Assembly (NCBI GenBank): GCA_016271365.2
Contig: JADMNL010000028.1
Span: 54,640,001 to 54,704,000 of the forward strand
DNA length: 64,000 nt
DNA from: Neoceratodus forsteri
Taxonomy: Eukaryota; Chordata; Ceratodontiformes; Ceratodontidae
Direction: 5' to 3'
Part shown: one piece after another, positions 11,190-21,595 of the stretch
Layout: each line of letters opens with the position of its first letter
Position numbering within the stretch: the stretch's first letter is position 1
Program-made: the position numbers and the translations under genes
The notes under the pieces: generated by a model
The model's database searches: none
The model's input: only the letters and a program-made list of their open reading frames with translations
What the model was told of the DNA's origin: nothing

Positions 11190-13380
11190 TGGTCTGTTGA
11201 ACTTGCTCACTGCCCCTCTGTCACTTGCTCATTCTGCTTCATCCGGTGCTGCAGGCTGCTGTTTTGTACTTGGCTCCTGCCTGCATTGGCACCTTTTTCT
11301 GTACACAGAGAAATTCACAGCTGCCCCGACAGAGCTCCGTTGAGGTAGCTCACTCCCCCTGTCTCACTCACTCATTCTGTTTCTCCTGGCACTGCAGGCT
11401 GGCCTTTTGTACTGGGCTTCTCCCACTGTTGGTGGCTTTTTCTGCCTACAAAGGAATCTGCAGTTGTCCTGACACAGATCCATTGAGATTGCTCACTCCC
11501 CCTCCATCCCTTGCTTGTTCTGTTTCTGCTGGCTCTGCAGGCTGGCCTTTTGTACTGGGCCCCTGCTTGCATTGCCGTCTTTCTGCCCACAAAGAAATCT
11601 GTAGCAGTCATGACAGAGCTCCATTGAGCTTGCTCACTCCCCCCTCTCACCCACTTGTTCTGTTTCTCCTGCCTCTGTAGGCTGCCCTTTTGTATGGGGC
11701 CCCTGTATTCATTGCTGCCTTTTTCTGCCCACACAGAAATCCACAGCAGTCCCAACAGAGCTCCATTGAGCTCACTCACTCCCCCTCCCTCCCTCACTCA
11801 TTCTGTGTCTCCTGCTGCTGCTGGCTGCCCTATAGAACTGGGCTCCTGCCTGTGTTGGCAGCTTTTTCTGCCAACAAAGAAATCTACAGCAATCCCGAAC
11901 ACAGCTCCGTTGAGCTCGCTCACTCCCCCTCTCTCACTCGCTCATTCCGTTTCTGCCGGCACTGCAAGCTGGACTTTTGTACTGAGCTCCTGCCTGCACT
12001 ACCGCCTTTTTCTGCCCACAAAGAAATCTGTAGCAATAAAGCTTCATTGAGGTTACTCACTCCCCCTGTCTAGCTCGCTCATTCTGTTTCTACTGGCACT
12101 GTAGAATGTCCTTTTGTACTGGGCTCCTGTCTCTGTTAGCACCTTTTTCTCCCCACAAAAAATCTGCAACAGTCTTGACAGAGCTCCGTTGAGCTCACTC
12201 ACTCCCCCTCTCTCATTCGTTCATTCCATTTCTGCCGCAGCTCCAGGCTGCCCTTTTGTACTGGGATCCTGCCTGTGTTGCCGCCTTCTTCTGCCCACAA
12301 AGAAATCTGCAACAGTCATGATGGAACTCTGTTGAGCTCGCTCACTTAACTTTTTTTCACTTGGTAGTTCTGTTTCTCCTGCTGTTGCAGGCTGCCCTTT
12401 TGTACTGGGCCCCTGTGTTCATTGCTACCTTTTTCTGCCCACAGAGAAATCTGCAGCAGTTCCAACATGGCTCCGTTGAGCTTGCTCACTCACCCTCTCT
12501 CACTCGCTCGTTCTGTTTCTGCCGGTGCTGCAGGCTGCCCTTTTATACTGGGTTCCTGCCTGCACTGCTGCCTTTTCCTGCCCTCAAAGACATCTGTAGC
12601 AGTCATGATAGAGCTCTGTTGAGCTCACTAACTCTCCCTCTCTCACTCACTCATTGTGTTTCTCCCGGTGCTGCAGGATGCCCTTTTGTAATGGGCTCCT
12701 GCCTCCATTGGCACCTTTTTCTGCCCAGAAAGAAATCCAGAGCTGTCCTGACAGAGCTCAGTTGAGGTCGCTCACTCCCCCATCTCATATGCTCATCCTA
12801 TTTCTCCTGGCACTGCAGGCTGCCCTTTTGTACTGGGCACCTGCCTCTGTTGGCACCTTTTTCTGCCCACAAAGAAATCTGCAGCAGTTCCTGACAGAGC
12901 TCCATTGAACTCACTCATACCACCCCCACTCGCTCATTCTGTTTCTGCCAGCACTGCAGGCTACCCTTTTGTATGGCATTCCTGACTGCATTGCCACCAT
13001 TTTCTGCCCACAAAGAAATTCACAGCAGTCATGATAGAGCTCCATTGAGCTCGCTCACTCCCCCTATCTCAATCACTGATTCTGTTTCTCTTGCCGCTGC
13101 AGGCTGCCCTTTTGTACTGGGCCCCCTGCCTGCATTGCTGCCTTTTTCTGCCCACAAAGAAATCTGCACCTGTCCCAACAGAGCTCTGTTGAGCTCACTC
13201 ATTCCCCCTCCCTCCCTCACTTGCTCATTCTGTGTCTCCCAGTGCTACAGGCTTCCCATTTGTACTAGGCTACTACCTGTGTTGGTGCCTTTCCCTGCCC
13301 ACAAAGAAGTTTGCAGCAGTCTGAACAGAGCTCAGTTGAACTCGGTCACTCTCCCCCACTCGCTCAGTCCTAATCTGTCC
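11190..13380. repeat. Minisatellite, ~142-bp unit
   Basis: About 15 tandem units averaging 142 bp. Each has a (CTC/ACT)-rich start, a CTGCAGGCTGCCCTTTTGTA core, a TTTTTCTGCCCACAAAGAAA block and a GACAGAGCTCCGTTGAGCTC tail. Because the unit is C/T-rich and poor in stops, overlapping plus-strand frames of 130-160 codons appear. They shift frame from unit to unit and are not genes. It lies inside element copy A, directly after its 5' end. Confidence 0.93.
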
Positions 13381-13399
13381 CAAGCATTGATTTCCGACA

Positions 13400-14240
13400 G
13401 TGACTGTGGTATTCTGCAATGGAAGCATGGAACCACATTTCAGCCAGGATGCAAAAACTGACAGCTGTGCTGTTCATAAGGAGGTATGAAAAAATGTCAC
13501 TGTTGAAAATGTGGCATGAAAATATTACTGATTTGCAAAGTTACAAGGGTGTGTGGAAACTGCACGTAACACAGTCATTTTATGGAGTTTCATCACCAAA
13601 TTTTCAACAAAGGTATTTTAGGACCTCTGCTAATGAACAGTGTCATTGTCATTTTTATAATGTGCCCTGAACATGGATTTCCCACAGCAGCCATGCTATT
13701 CTGTGCTGGAACTACAAAAACACATTTTGGCCAGAATGTGAAAAATGACAGCTGTACTGTTCATAAAGAAGTGCAGAAAAATGACAATGTTGAAAATTGG
13801 GAGTGAAAATATTAAAATTCTTGAACTTAATTAATGTGTCCCGAATACTGATTTCCCACAGTGACCCCTATACTGTGCGCTGGAAGGGTGAAAACACATT
13901 TTGGCCAGGATGTGAAACATAACAGCTGAACTGTTCATAAGGAGGTGTGTAAAAATGGCTATGTTGAAAATCTAGAGTGAAAATATTGCAAAATTGTGAA
14001 GGTACGAGCGTGTGTGCAAACTTCGCAATGCACACTCATAAAACAATCATTGTTGGGATTTTTCCACCAAATTTGCAACACAGACTTTTTGAAAGCCCAC
14101 CTTATGAACACTGGTACTGTCATTTCATTAATCGGTCCCAAAAGGTGATTCCATGCAGTGACTATGAAATCATCTTTCAGGGCCGATTAACGCAATGATA
14201 GTGCCAGAATTCATGAGGAGGGGTCCCAAAATTCCATGTT
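13400..14240 (+). repeat. 298-bp hairpin monomers in copy A
   Basis: Three diverged monomers of the repeat seen better in copies D and E. They share TTTTCAACA, CTCATGAACAGTG-like and GACAGCTGTACTGTTCATAA blocks, and degenerate versions of the ACGAGCGTGCGT hairpin (near 14,003). The last one carries the GTGATT...AAATCA dyad that marks the end of the array in every copy. Confidence 0.7.
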
Positions 14241-15343
14241 GAAAATTTGGTGCCAAAATTCAAAAAAAAGCATGAGACTTGCATCAAAGTTGAAAACCCC
14301 CTATTTATTCCATTACACAGCTTACCAGCATTTCCTCATTTTGCGGTCAGCTTTGAAGAGTGCAGACGTGTTCCTGGTCCACCGAAGATTGCCGCGCTGG
14401 TCTCTGGAGGTAAATATGGTCTACTAAAGATCATCATGTCAGACTCTGGAGGTAATTATGGGGTGAAGAAGTGTGTAGGGAGACAGGGTGCACAGTGGGT
14501 GGGTGCGGGTTGTGGGACGGGGCAGGGAGACTGTGAGGGACTGTTTTCTTTTTGACAGGGTAAAAAAAATTGCGGGACCATTTTTTTAGCAGGGCTTGTC
14601 ACTGGGGTGAGCTCCCAGCTTGACAATGGACTCTTTTTGGGGGAGCAGCTGTAGCTGACGGGGATTGGGCACCCCAGTGGCACACAACAAAAGGGGGGAT
14701 TACATTATGCCGTGGTGTTACATAATGCCAATGGGGAGTGGGCTCCCCCATCTGCAACATCATTTAGACACTGAATCTGATGAGGATTGGGGTCCCCATT
14801 GGCAAACAAACATGGTGGAGGAGCACATGCTGCCAAGGGGGATTGGGCACCCCCTCGGCAGGTGGGTGCTTAATATTGTTTTCGAACATGGCAGCAGGGC
14901 ACCGCCTTGTTCACAAACAATCACTGTTAAGAGGTTCTGTCCAGCAATGATGGGTCACTTCCTCATTGCAGCGGAATGGCTTACACTGTAATGACAAGGC
15001 AGCTCCTGATTGTAGCTGCCAAAACCTTACACAGTTTTAGCATGCAGGCTGAACTAGTGTCAACAGCATCATGCCACAGAATTGGGGAAAGCGGGCCAAG
15101 CCTCCAAAAGCTGTTAGGGCATTGGCCATAACAGTGCCGCGCCTCCACAATCTGCTTCTGGCAACCTGCCACAATATGCTTCTTACGCATGTATGCAATC
15201 AACATAAAAAGGTAGCTCAGCAGATTCAACTACTAGAAATTCTCGTATCATTCTAGTCAGGATGTAAGTAAACAAAGTTGTAACATAGCATTAAAAAATA
15301 TAGGTCAGAGTCTCAACAGATTGTTACGCTGCTACTTTACATA

Positions 15344-16010
15344 GATTCACCACATTACATAGTTAAGGTGTTGTACACAACCTAATTTGTGGGTGCCTTA
15401 CTTCCAGGGGAATATTTCTTGCTCCATATAGTGCAATACATTTCTGTGAAAACCATGTGTAATTTCATTACAGTGTGTCACGTGATGGGAGAAATTCCCA
15501 TTCAGAAAAGTCACCCATATTCAGCCCCCCCTTTCTCAGCAACATTAGGACATGATGCCGGTGGGAGCGCAGGTGCATGCTCCACTATAGTGAATGTCCG
15601 GCAGCTATCCCAATGTTTCGTTATGTTATAAGGTTCACTTTGTGGTGAAATGTGGGAACATTTCCACTAACAGGACTCTTATTGGAAATGTGCCCACACA
15701 TTTCACCACAAACTGATCATTATAACATAAAGAAACATTCGGAAAGCTGACGGACAATCGGGCATTCACTCTAATGGAGCACACAGCCACACTCTCCCTG
15801 TCATTATGCCCTAATGTTGCTGAGAAAGGGGGGCAGAATTTGGGAGGCTTTAATGAATGGGAATTCCTCTGTGACATGACACACTGTAATGAAATTACAG
15901 GGGGTTTTCACAGAAATGTACTGCACTATGTAACGACGTGTGGAGCAAGAAAGATTCACCTGTAAGTAAGGTGCCCATATATCAGGTGCAATGCTGTAAC
16001 TTGGTGAATC
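15344..16010. repeat. Long imperfect palindrome (667 bp)
   Basis: The left arm from GATTCACCA (15,344) and the right arm ending TGGTGAATC (16,010) are inverted copies along about 320 bp each. The spacer is about 18 bp around 15,665-15,682. Matching landmarks include TTCTTGCTCCA against TGGAGCAAGAA, CAGCAACATTAGG against CCTAATGTTGCTG, and GTGGTGAAATGTG against CACATTTCACCAC. Minus- and plus-strand open frames here mirror each other and are products of the palindrome. It may be a fold-back or MITE-like element. Confidence 0.88.
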
Positions 16011-16186
16011 TCTTTCATGTCTATTTCACAAACAAAATAGTTATAGAGCCTCAGTAATGTTTACTTTGTGTCGGGACTCATGAATCAGATTTTAAGTGTT
16101 TCACAAACAGCATGAAGTCTGAGCAATGTGAGTATGTTGTGCTAAACTGCATGTGCGCCATCACTGTGCTTTCCTGTGTGTGCATA

Positions 16187-16612
16187 CATTGTCCAGCTTC
16201 ATGTAAACATGTATATGGTAAGACTTGTTGCATTATCAAGAACAAAGATACCAAAGAATATCTGATGTATATTTTATTGGTACCATCAACGCCAGTGGAC
16301 TAAGTGACATGATATTTTTCAGAGGTATAGGGTCACTGTGCACCTCAGTCACTCACAGTGCACACATGACTTTGCGGAGATCAAAGCACAAAAAACACAT
16401 GCTCTCCTAAAAGTTATGTGTGCAGTATAGTATATAATGTGATTAAGGTGCACTCTGGCCAGACACCTCTGAAAAAGTATCCTATCACTTAGTCCACTGA
16501 AGATGATGATGACAGTAAAATATACCATATTCTGCTCGCTATTCTTTATAGCATAAACACTGCAACAAGTCAGCAACAGCAATATATGTTTGCAACACAC
16601 TGCACAATGTCT
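16187..16612. repeat. Second imperfect palindrome (~425 bp)
   Basis: Best-matching arms: 16,292-16,353 against 16,437-16,500, with CAGTGGACTAAGTGA paired to TCACTTAGTCCACTG. Weaker pairing extends out to ATTGTCCAGC (16,188) and GCACAATGTC (16,603), with GACTTGTTGCA paired to TGCAACAAGTC on the way. The centre is near 16,397. It abuts a protease remnant and follows the first palindrome by about 180 bp. Confidence 0.75.
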
Positions 16613-16689
16613 GATGTCACATACACACATGCACACACACACACACCAAACAACACTGATTGCACAGTATGGATAAGACTTCTTGCTCA

Positions 16690-16975
16690 ACCCCCACACA
16701 TGCAAGCCTTCCAAGGGTTGTAGGGGCACATCAGGCAGGTGCTTTCAATACCAGTCTTGGAAAACTATAGTCACTTGAGATCCACTGTCAAGCACGGCCC
16801 AGGCAGACACACCATTCACTATCACTGTAGTTTCCATTGAAGGCCCCACAAGCTCAAACCATTCTGGGGGGACAATAGCAGGCCCTGGTACAGACAACTT
16901 AGCCATAAAGAAGTTGGAGTTGGGATTTCCTGAGCCTTCATTGTGGTCGTTTTCACAGCAAGGCCCAGGCAAATG
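16690..16975 (-). pseudogene. Retroelement aspartic protease remnant
   Basis: Read on the minus strand, the frame contains the aspartic protease signature AVLDSGSQVTIV, preceded by a typical VIVNGVSAW strand. After a frame break it is followed by LQPLEGLHVWGLSKKSYPY, the region that follows the active site in Gypsy/Osvaldo-type pol proteins. The catalytic LDSG is intact, but the frame is broken right after it and the sequence runs into a CA microsatellite and the palindrome ending at 16,612. No reverse transcriptase or gag is attached. The protease assignment is fairly firm; the superfamily is inference. Confidence 0.7.
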
Positions 16976-17949
16976 GAAATAGATACAGATTCAGTCCATG
17001 GAGCTGGATACAGCCTCTAGCAAGCAAACCACAGTTCAGACACACAGTGGGGAACCAAATCACGACCCACTATAAGTACACAGCACATTCACATGTAAGG
17101 AAATTCCACTGTACCAGGCAAATCACTTTCCAGTCACAATTACAGAATCTCTGCACAATCATGGAGTTCAGAGGTAGTAGAAAGTCCTGACATGCCAATC
17201 GCATTCAACAAATCTTTGGTCTTCTTCAGGTTAAAGTCTGGTCACAGTTCTGTGGCTTAATTCACTTTCCAAATTCGGATTCAGTCCCCCCTCAAAAAAA
17301 ACACATAATTTCCCTCTTAGAAACAGCAGGCAGGTAGGCCAAACAGTCCTTTCTACAGTTCTTTCATGCGATTCCACTATGGATTGCTGCTCAAACTATC
17401 TTGAGCTGTTACTTCTTCACTTTCCAACTGATATCTAACTGAAACTGCAAGCAGTGTGGGACTTTCTCCACGATCCAAAAGGTTTGGTTGGCTGATGTGT
17501 TTCTCAGTCACAATAGGGGCTCCCCCTCCAGGTTATTTTGGGGGCCAAAAGTCCACAACTACAATTGCTACAAGTTTTGGTCCCACCAAGCCCCTGTAGG
17601 CAGGCTCCATTATAGAGTCTCAAATGTGCTAATTGGCCCAATTCTGTAGTCCAGGACTAAGATGATGGAAATAAACAGAACTGTCCATGCTGCAAAGAAA
17701 GCAGGTTAGAACAAACAACAATATTAAGAACACTAATAAATAATCAGCAAACAGTTATATCTTCTAACAGAGCTCCCACTCAGATTAATTATGACCGCAA
17801 TCCAGGCAACTCTAAAAGAAACAGTGCACAGAGGCTATACAGGCACTCTCTGGCAATACATTTAAACAGCTAAAATGCTGGACACCAGCCTGGCAGTGAG
17901 CATTTAGGCAAGCTCAAGAAAGACTTGTCAGGAACCCCCATTTCTAGGG
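16976..17949. other. No recognisable gene
   Basis: Possibly more of the decayed retroelement to which the protease remnant belongs, but I recognise no motif. It ends where the 517-bp satellite begins. Confidence 0.4.
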
Positions 17950-19053
17950 GTGTTACACCAATAAATTCAGTAGGCAAATCCTGTCTCGCAGGATACAGGT
18001 CTCTGTGGTCCATGGGTGCTCACCCAAAGGGTCTTGGAAGGACTCTCCAAAGAGCACAGAAGGCAAGGATTAAAAATAGTCCACAGAAAGGTGGGAGGGA
18101 GCTAAGAATTACACAAAAACAGCTCTGATCTTTGAGAGGGGAAGGGATCAGTGCACAACCAAAATGTTGAGCAGCTAGCAGCAGGGAGTAAGCCTCAAGC
18201 CAGTTTAAACCCTGATTAAATGAGTGTAATTCTCTTTCTTTCTTTGTTTCAGCTTAAGTAGAGCAGGAAACATATTCAGAAAAACACTTTAGTTAAATGT
18301 AGCATGCTAAGGCAGCAAACAGTGCTAGCACAGAGCCAGAAACTAGCAATCTCACACATGTTCATGTTCCTTCTCGGCTACTCTGATAATCAAATTTGGG
18401 ACAAGAAACTGACTGTGTAGTTCAGCTTTGGAAAAACCGCATCAAGCACCAAAAAGGGCAGCAGATTGGGCTACCTAATAAATTCAGATGGCTAATGCTT
18501 TCTTGCAGGATCCAGGACTCCGTGGTCCATGGGTGCTTGCCCCAAGGTTCAAGAAGGGAACCTGCAAAGAGCACAGAGGGGAAAGGATTAGATACGGTAT
18601 ACAGAAAGTTGGGAGGGAGCTAAGAATCACACAAAAACAGTTCTGATCTAGGAGAGGGGGAGGGATCAGTGTGCAGCCAAAATGTTGAGCATCTAGCAGC
18701 AGGGACCCATTCTCAAGCCAGTTTAAGCCCTGATTAAAGAGTGTAATTTTCTTTCTTTCTTTCAGCTTAAATAGAGTAGGAAAACATATTCAGCAAAAAA
18801 ACACTTAAATTAAATTTAGTACACAAAGGCAATAAGCAGTGTTAGCATAAAGTGAGAAGGTAATAATTCACACAAGTTCATGCTCCTTCTTGGCTCCTCC
18901 ATTAATCAAATTTAGGAGAAGTCACTGACTGTGTAGTTCAGCTATTGAAAAATGGCATCAAGCATGAAAAATGGCTTTAGATTGGGCTACATGATAAATT
19001 TCACAGGCTAATGTTGTCCTACAGGTCCAGGTCTCCCCGGTCTGTTGGCACTC
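17950..19053 (+). repeat. 517-bp satellite, first block
   Basis: Two full monomers and part of a third of a roughly 517-bp tandem repeat. Landmarks in order: AATAAATTCAGYAGGCTAAT, GCAGGATCCAGG, GGTTCCTGGAGG, GTCCACAGAAAGGTGGGAGG, AAAATGTTGAGCA, a TTTCTTTC run, AACAGTGCTAGCATAAAGTC, TTCATGTTCCTTCTCGGCTC. Spacing of the AATGTTGAGCA landmark is 518 bp (18,161 to 18,679). The block is cut at 19,053 by a LINE insertion. Confidence 0.93.
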
Positions 19054-21479
19054 TTAGCAATCTTAGACCTCGTACTCTCAAACGGGGGCAGTGAGAGGAT
19101 CTCAGATCTAGAAGTAGGTTGCCATCTGCAGACAAGTGACCATCAAACATTGTGGTTCACATTAAACTCAGCTACAGAGTCAAGCCATACAAAAGTGAGG
19201 GTACTGGACTTTAGGAGGGCTGACTTTGGCAAGATGGGAGAGTGCCTCAGAAAAGCACTAGCAAACAGGCTAGAAGGAGGTGTGGAGCAACAATGGGGAA
19301 TTATCAAAACTGCCATCACAGAGGCAACAAGCCTTTGTGTGAAGCAAATAAACAAATCAAAACGAAAGAAAAAGCCACTATGGTTCTCAAGAGAGGTGGC
19401 TGTGAAAGTCAGGAAGAAAAAGATAGCATTCCGTAAGTATAAGGAAACACAGAAGGAGCAAGACAGAGAGCTGTACCAGTTAAGGCAGAAAGAAGCAGGA
19501 GGGAAGTCAGAATAGCAAAGGCCCAAACTGAGGAAAAGATAGCCAACTCAGTTAAGAAGTGGGATAAAACCTTTTATAGGTACATCAGCGAGCGTAGAAA
19601 GACAAAGGGAGGGATAGTGAGGCTGAATAGAATGAATGGTGGGTGGGTAGAGGGGGACAGTGAAAAAGCAGGAATACTGAACGAATATTTCTGCTCAGTA
19701 TTCACAAAAGAGGAGGGGGAAGTGTCTAATCCAATTAAGAGAAGCACTCTTGATAGGGGGGGTCGATCCCAGTCCTTTCACAGAAGAAAGGATTCTGCAA
19801 GAACTCCTAAAACTGAAGGTGGACAAAGTGGGTCCTGATGGAATTCACCCCAGAATTCTAAAAGAATTAAGGAAGGAACTCGAGAAACCACTGGCTACTC
19901 TTTTTAATAAATCATGGGAGGATGGTGTGGTACCCGAGGACTGGAGGAAGGCGGATGTGATTCCCCTTCACAAAAGTGGGACCAAGACAGAGGCAGGAAA
20001 CTACAGACCTGTCAGTCTGACCTCTGTGGTAGGGAAAGTGATGGAGCCACTTCTGAAGGAAAGAATAGTTGAGTACCTAGAGGTCAGTGGAGCACAGGAT
20101 CCAAGGCAGCATGGGTTCACAGCGGGAAGGTCAGGTCAGACAAATCTAATAGATTTCTTTGACTGGGTGACCAAAGTATAGACCAGGGAGGGGCTGTGGA
20201 CATGGCCTACCTAGACTTTAGCAAGGCATTTGACACAGTTCCACACAAAAGATTGATAGTCAAATTAACCAGCCTGGGAGTGGGTCCCAGGGTGGTAGCC
20301 TGGGTAAAACATTGGCTGGACAACAGGACACAGAAGGTAATTGTAAATGGAGTCCACTCTGAAGAAAGGGCAGTTACTAGCGGGGTACCGCAGGGTTCAG
20401 TATTGGGTCCAGTCCTTTTTAATGTCTTCATCAGTGATATTGCAGAGGGACTGGAAGGAAAAGTATGCCTTTTTGCAGATGACACAAAGATCTGCAGGGT
20501 TTTAAATAATTGATTAGCAGTTTTTTTCTTGGGACTATACTAACTGTACAGAAAGTATTTATATACATTTTCTAGAAGTGCTGTGTTTGTTAAACACAGT
20601 GAAGCAAGAGCTATGCATTTTCACAAAGATTTAACACTTTTATGAGCAAAACGCTAATCAATTTTTAGAGTTAAATAAATCCCTGGATCTGCAACAGGGT
20701 TGATACACAAGGAGGCATGGAAAGGATGAAAAGGGACTTGGCAAGGTTGGAGGAATGGTCAGATGTATGGCAGCTAGGATTCAATGCAAAAAAGTGCAAA
20801 ATAATGCACCTGGGAAACAAGAACCCAGGGGAAGAATACACAATGAGTGGGGAGGTAGTAACAACAACAAAACAGGAAAGGGACCTGGGAGTAATCATAT
20901 CAGATGACCTTAAGGTTAGCAAGCAATGTGAGAAGGCAGTAGGGAGGGCTGGGGTACTGGGATGTATAGGGAGAGGCATCAGCAGCAGAAAACAGAAAGT
21001 TGTTATCCCTCTGTACAGACAGTTGGTGAGACCCCATCTGGAATACTTGTGTCCAGTTCTGGAGACCCCATCTCCTAAGGACATAGACAGGATAGAGGCA
21101 GTCCAGAGGAGGGCAACTAAAATGGTGCAGGGTCTGCAAGAGAAGCCATATGAGGAGAGACTAAAGGAGCTTAATATGTATACCCTTGAGGAAAGAAGGA
21201 GAGGGGACATGATAGAAACTTTCAAGTACCTCAAGGGAATCAACAAAGTCCAAGAGGGTAGTATCTTTCAGAAAAAGAGACTTGAAGAGCAAGGGGACAC
21301 AATTTAAAGATAGAAGGAGGGTGGTTCAGGGGCAATGTGAGGAAGTATTATTTCACAGAGAGGTAGTGGATGCATGGAACAGTCTTCCTGAGGAAGTTGT
21401 GAGGTCTAAAACTGTGGGAGAATTCAAGAATGCATGGGACAGACATAAGGCAATTCTTGTGGGGGGCAGGAAGATATAG
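19054..21479 (+). pseudogene. CR1-like ORF2 remnant (endonuclease end + reverse transcriptase)
   Basis: Coding remnants in several frames: 19,054-19,515 (end of AP endonuclease with LDLVLSN and the catalytic-site SDH, then the basic linker), 19,617-19,838 (YFCSVFT linker), 19,750-20,181 (RT fingers: GPDGIHPRILKEL, NYRPVSLTS, RQHGF), 20,196-20,513 (palm: [29 protein letters not shown]), 20,717-21,307 (thumb: LGFNAKKCKIMHLG, LYRQLVRPHLEY, VQRRATKMVQG) and 21,282-21,479 (FHREVVDAWNSLPEEVV). Both catalytic aspartates of FADD are intact. Frameshifts near 19,515, 19,760, 20,185 and 21,300, plus the insertion after FADDTKICR, make it non-functional. In life such a protein nicks DNA and reverse transcribes its own RNA in the nucleus. 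Confidence 0.93.
20502..20690. mobile_element. Small inverted-ended insertion inside the LINE
   Basis: About 185 bp breaks the LINE immediately after FADDTKICR. Both sides carry a similar direct repeat, GATCTGCAGGG before and GATCTGCAACAGGG after, suggesting a target duplication. Inside it, AATTGATTAGC near the left end is inverted as GCTAATCAATT near the right end. It looks MITE-like. It is AT-rich and non-coding. Confidence 0.6.
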
Positions 21480-21595
21480 GCTGTTGGTTAACTAGGATCT
21501 GCGGCCTATCCTGTAGGTAGGGAAATGGGCAGACTAGATGGGCCTAGCGGTCCTTATCTGCCGTCAAAGTCTATGTTTCTATGTTGCTCTCCCCA

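Larger units (their letters stand above)
11156..15206 (+). mobile_element. Composite hairpin element, copy A
   Basis: Starts with ACAAGCATTTGTCAATGCTG, the same start as copies B-E, and ends near AATCAACATA at 15,206. This copy carries an extra 2.2-kb minisatellite at its 5' side (11,190-13,380). Then come diverged copies of the 298-bp hairpin monomer (13,400-14,170), the terminal-variant monomer (14,170-14,240), the short exon/intron-like unit (14,247-14,560), GC-rich hairpins (14,570-14,920) and a degenerate 3' end, ACGCATGTATGCAATCAACATA. It is the most diverged of the five copies, so its limits are the least certain. Confidence 0.6.
19054..21595 (+). mobile_element. CR1-like LINE, 5'-truncated
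   Basis: Inserted inside one 517-bp satellite monomer. The monomer reads up to GGCACTC at 19,053 and resumes with GCTCTCCCCAAGGTTCC at 21,596, leaving a possible 6-bp target duplication (GCACTC/GCTCTC). It is 5'-truncated in the endonuclease domain, as LINEs often are. It ends in a conserved 3' untranslated region (GACTAGATGGGCC... CTTATCTGCCGTCAAAGT) and a short TCTATGTTTCTATGTT tail typical of CR1/L2-clade elements. A fragment of about 185 bp with inverted ends interrupts it near 20,502-20,690. Confidence 0.93.

Noticed and set aside
11225..13461. Overlapping open frames of 130-160 codons on the plus strand, looking like a Cys/Leu-rich protein family
   Set aside because: Generated by the C/T-rich 142-bp minisatellite. 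The unit is not a multiple of three and the same unit is read in different frames.
15389..15877. Two similar peptides on opposite strands
   Set aside because: Both come from the arms of the palindrome at 15,344-16,010 and have no other support.
20671..21246. 191-codon minus-strand frame opposite the LINE
   Set aside because: A shadow of the reverse transcriptase ORF on the plus strand, with no motif of its own.
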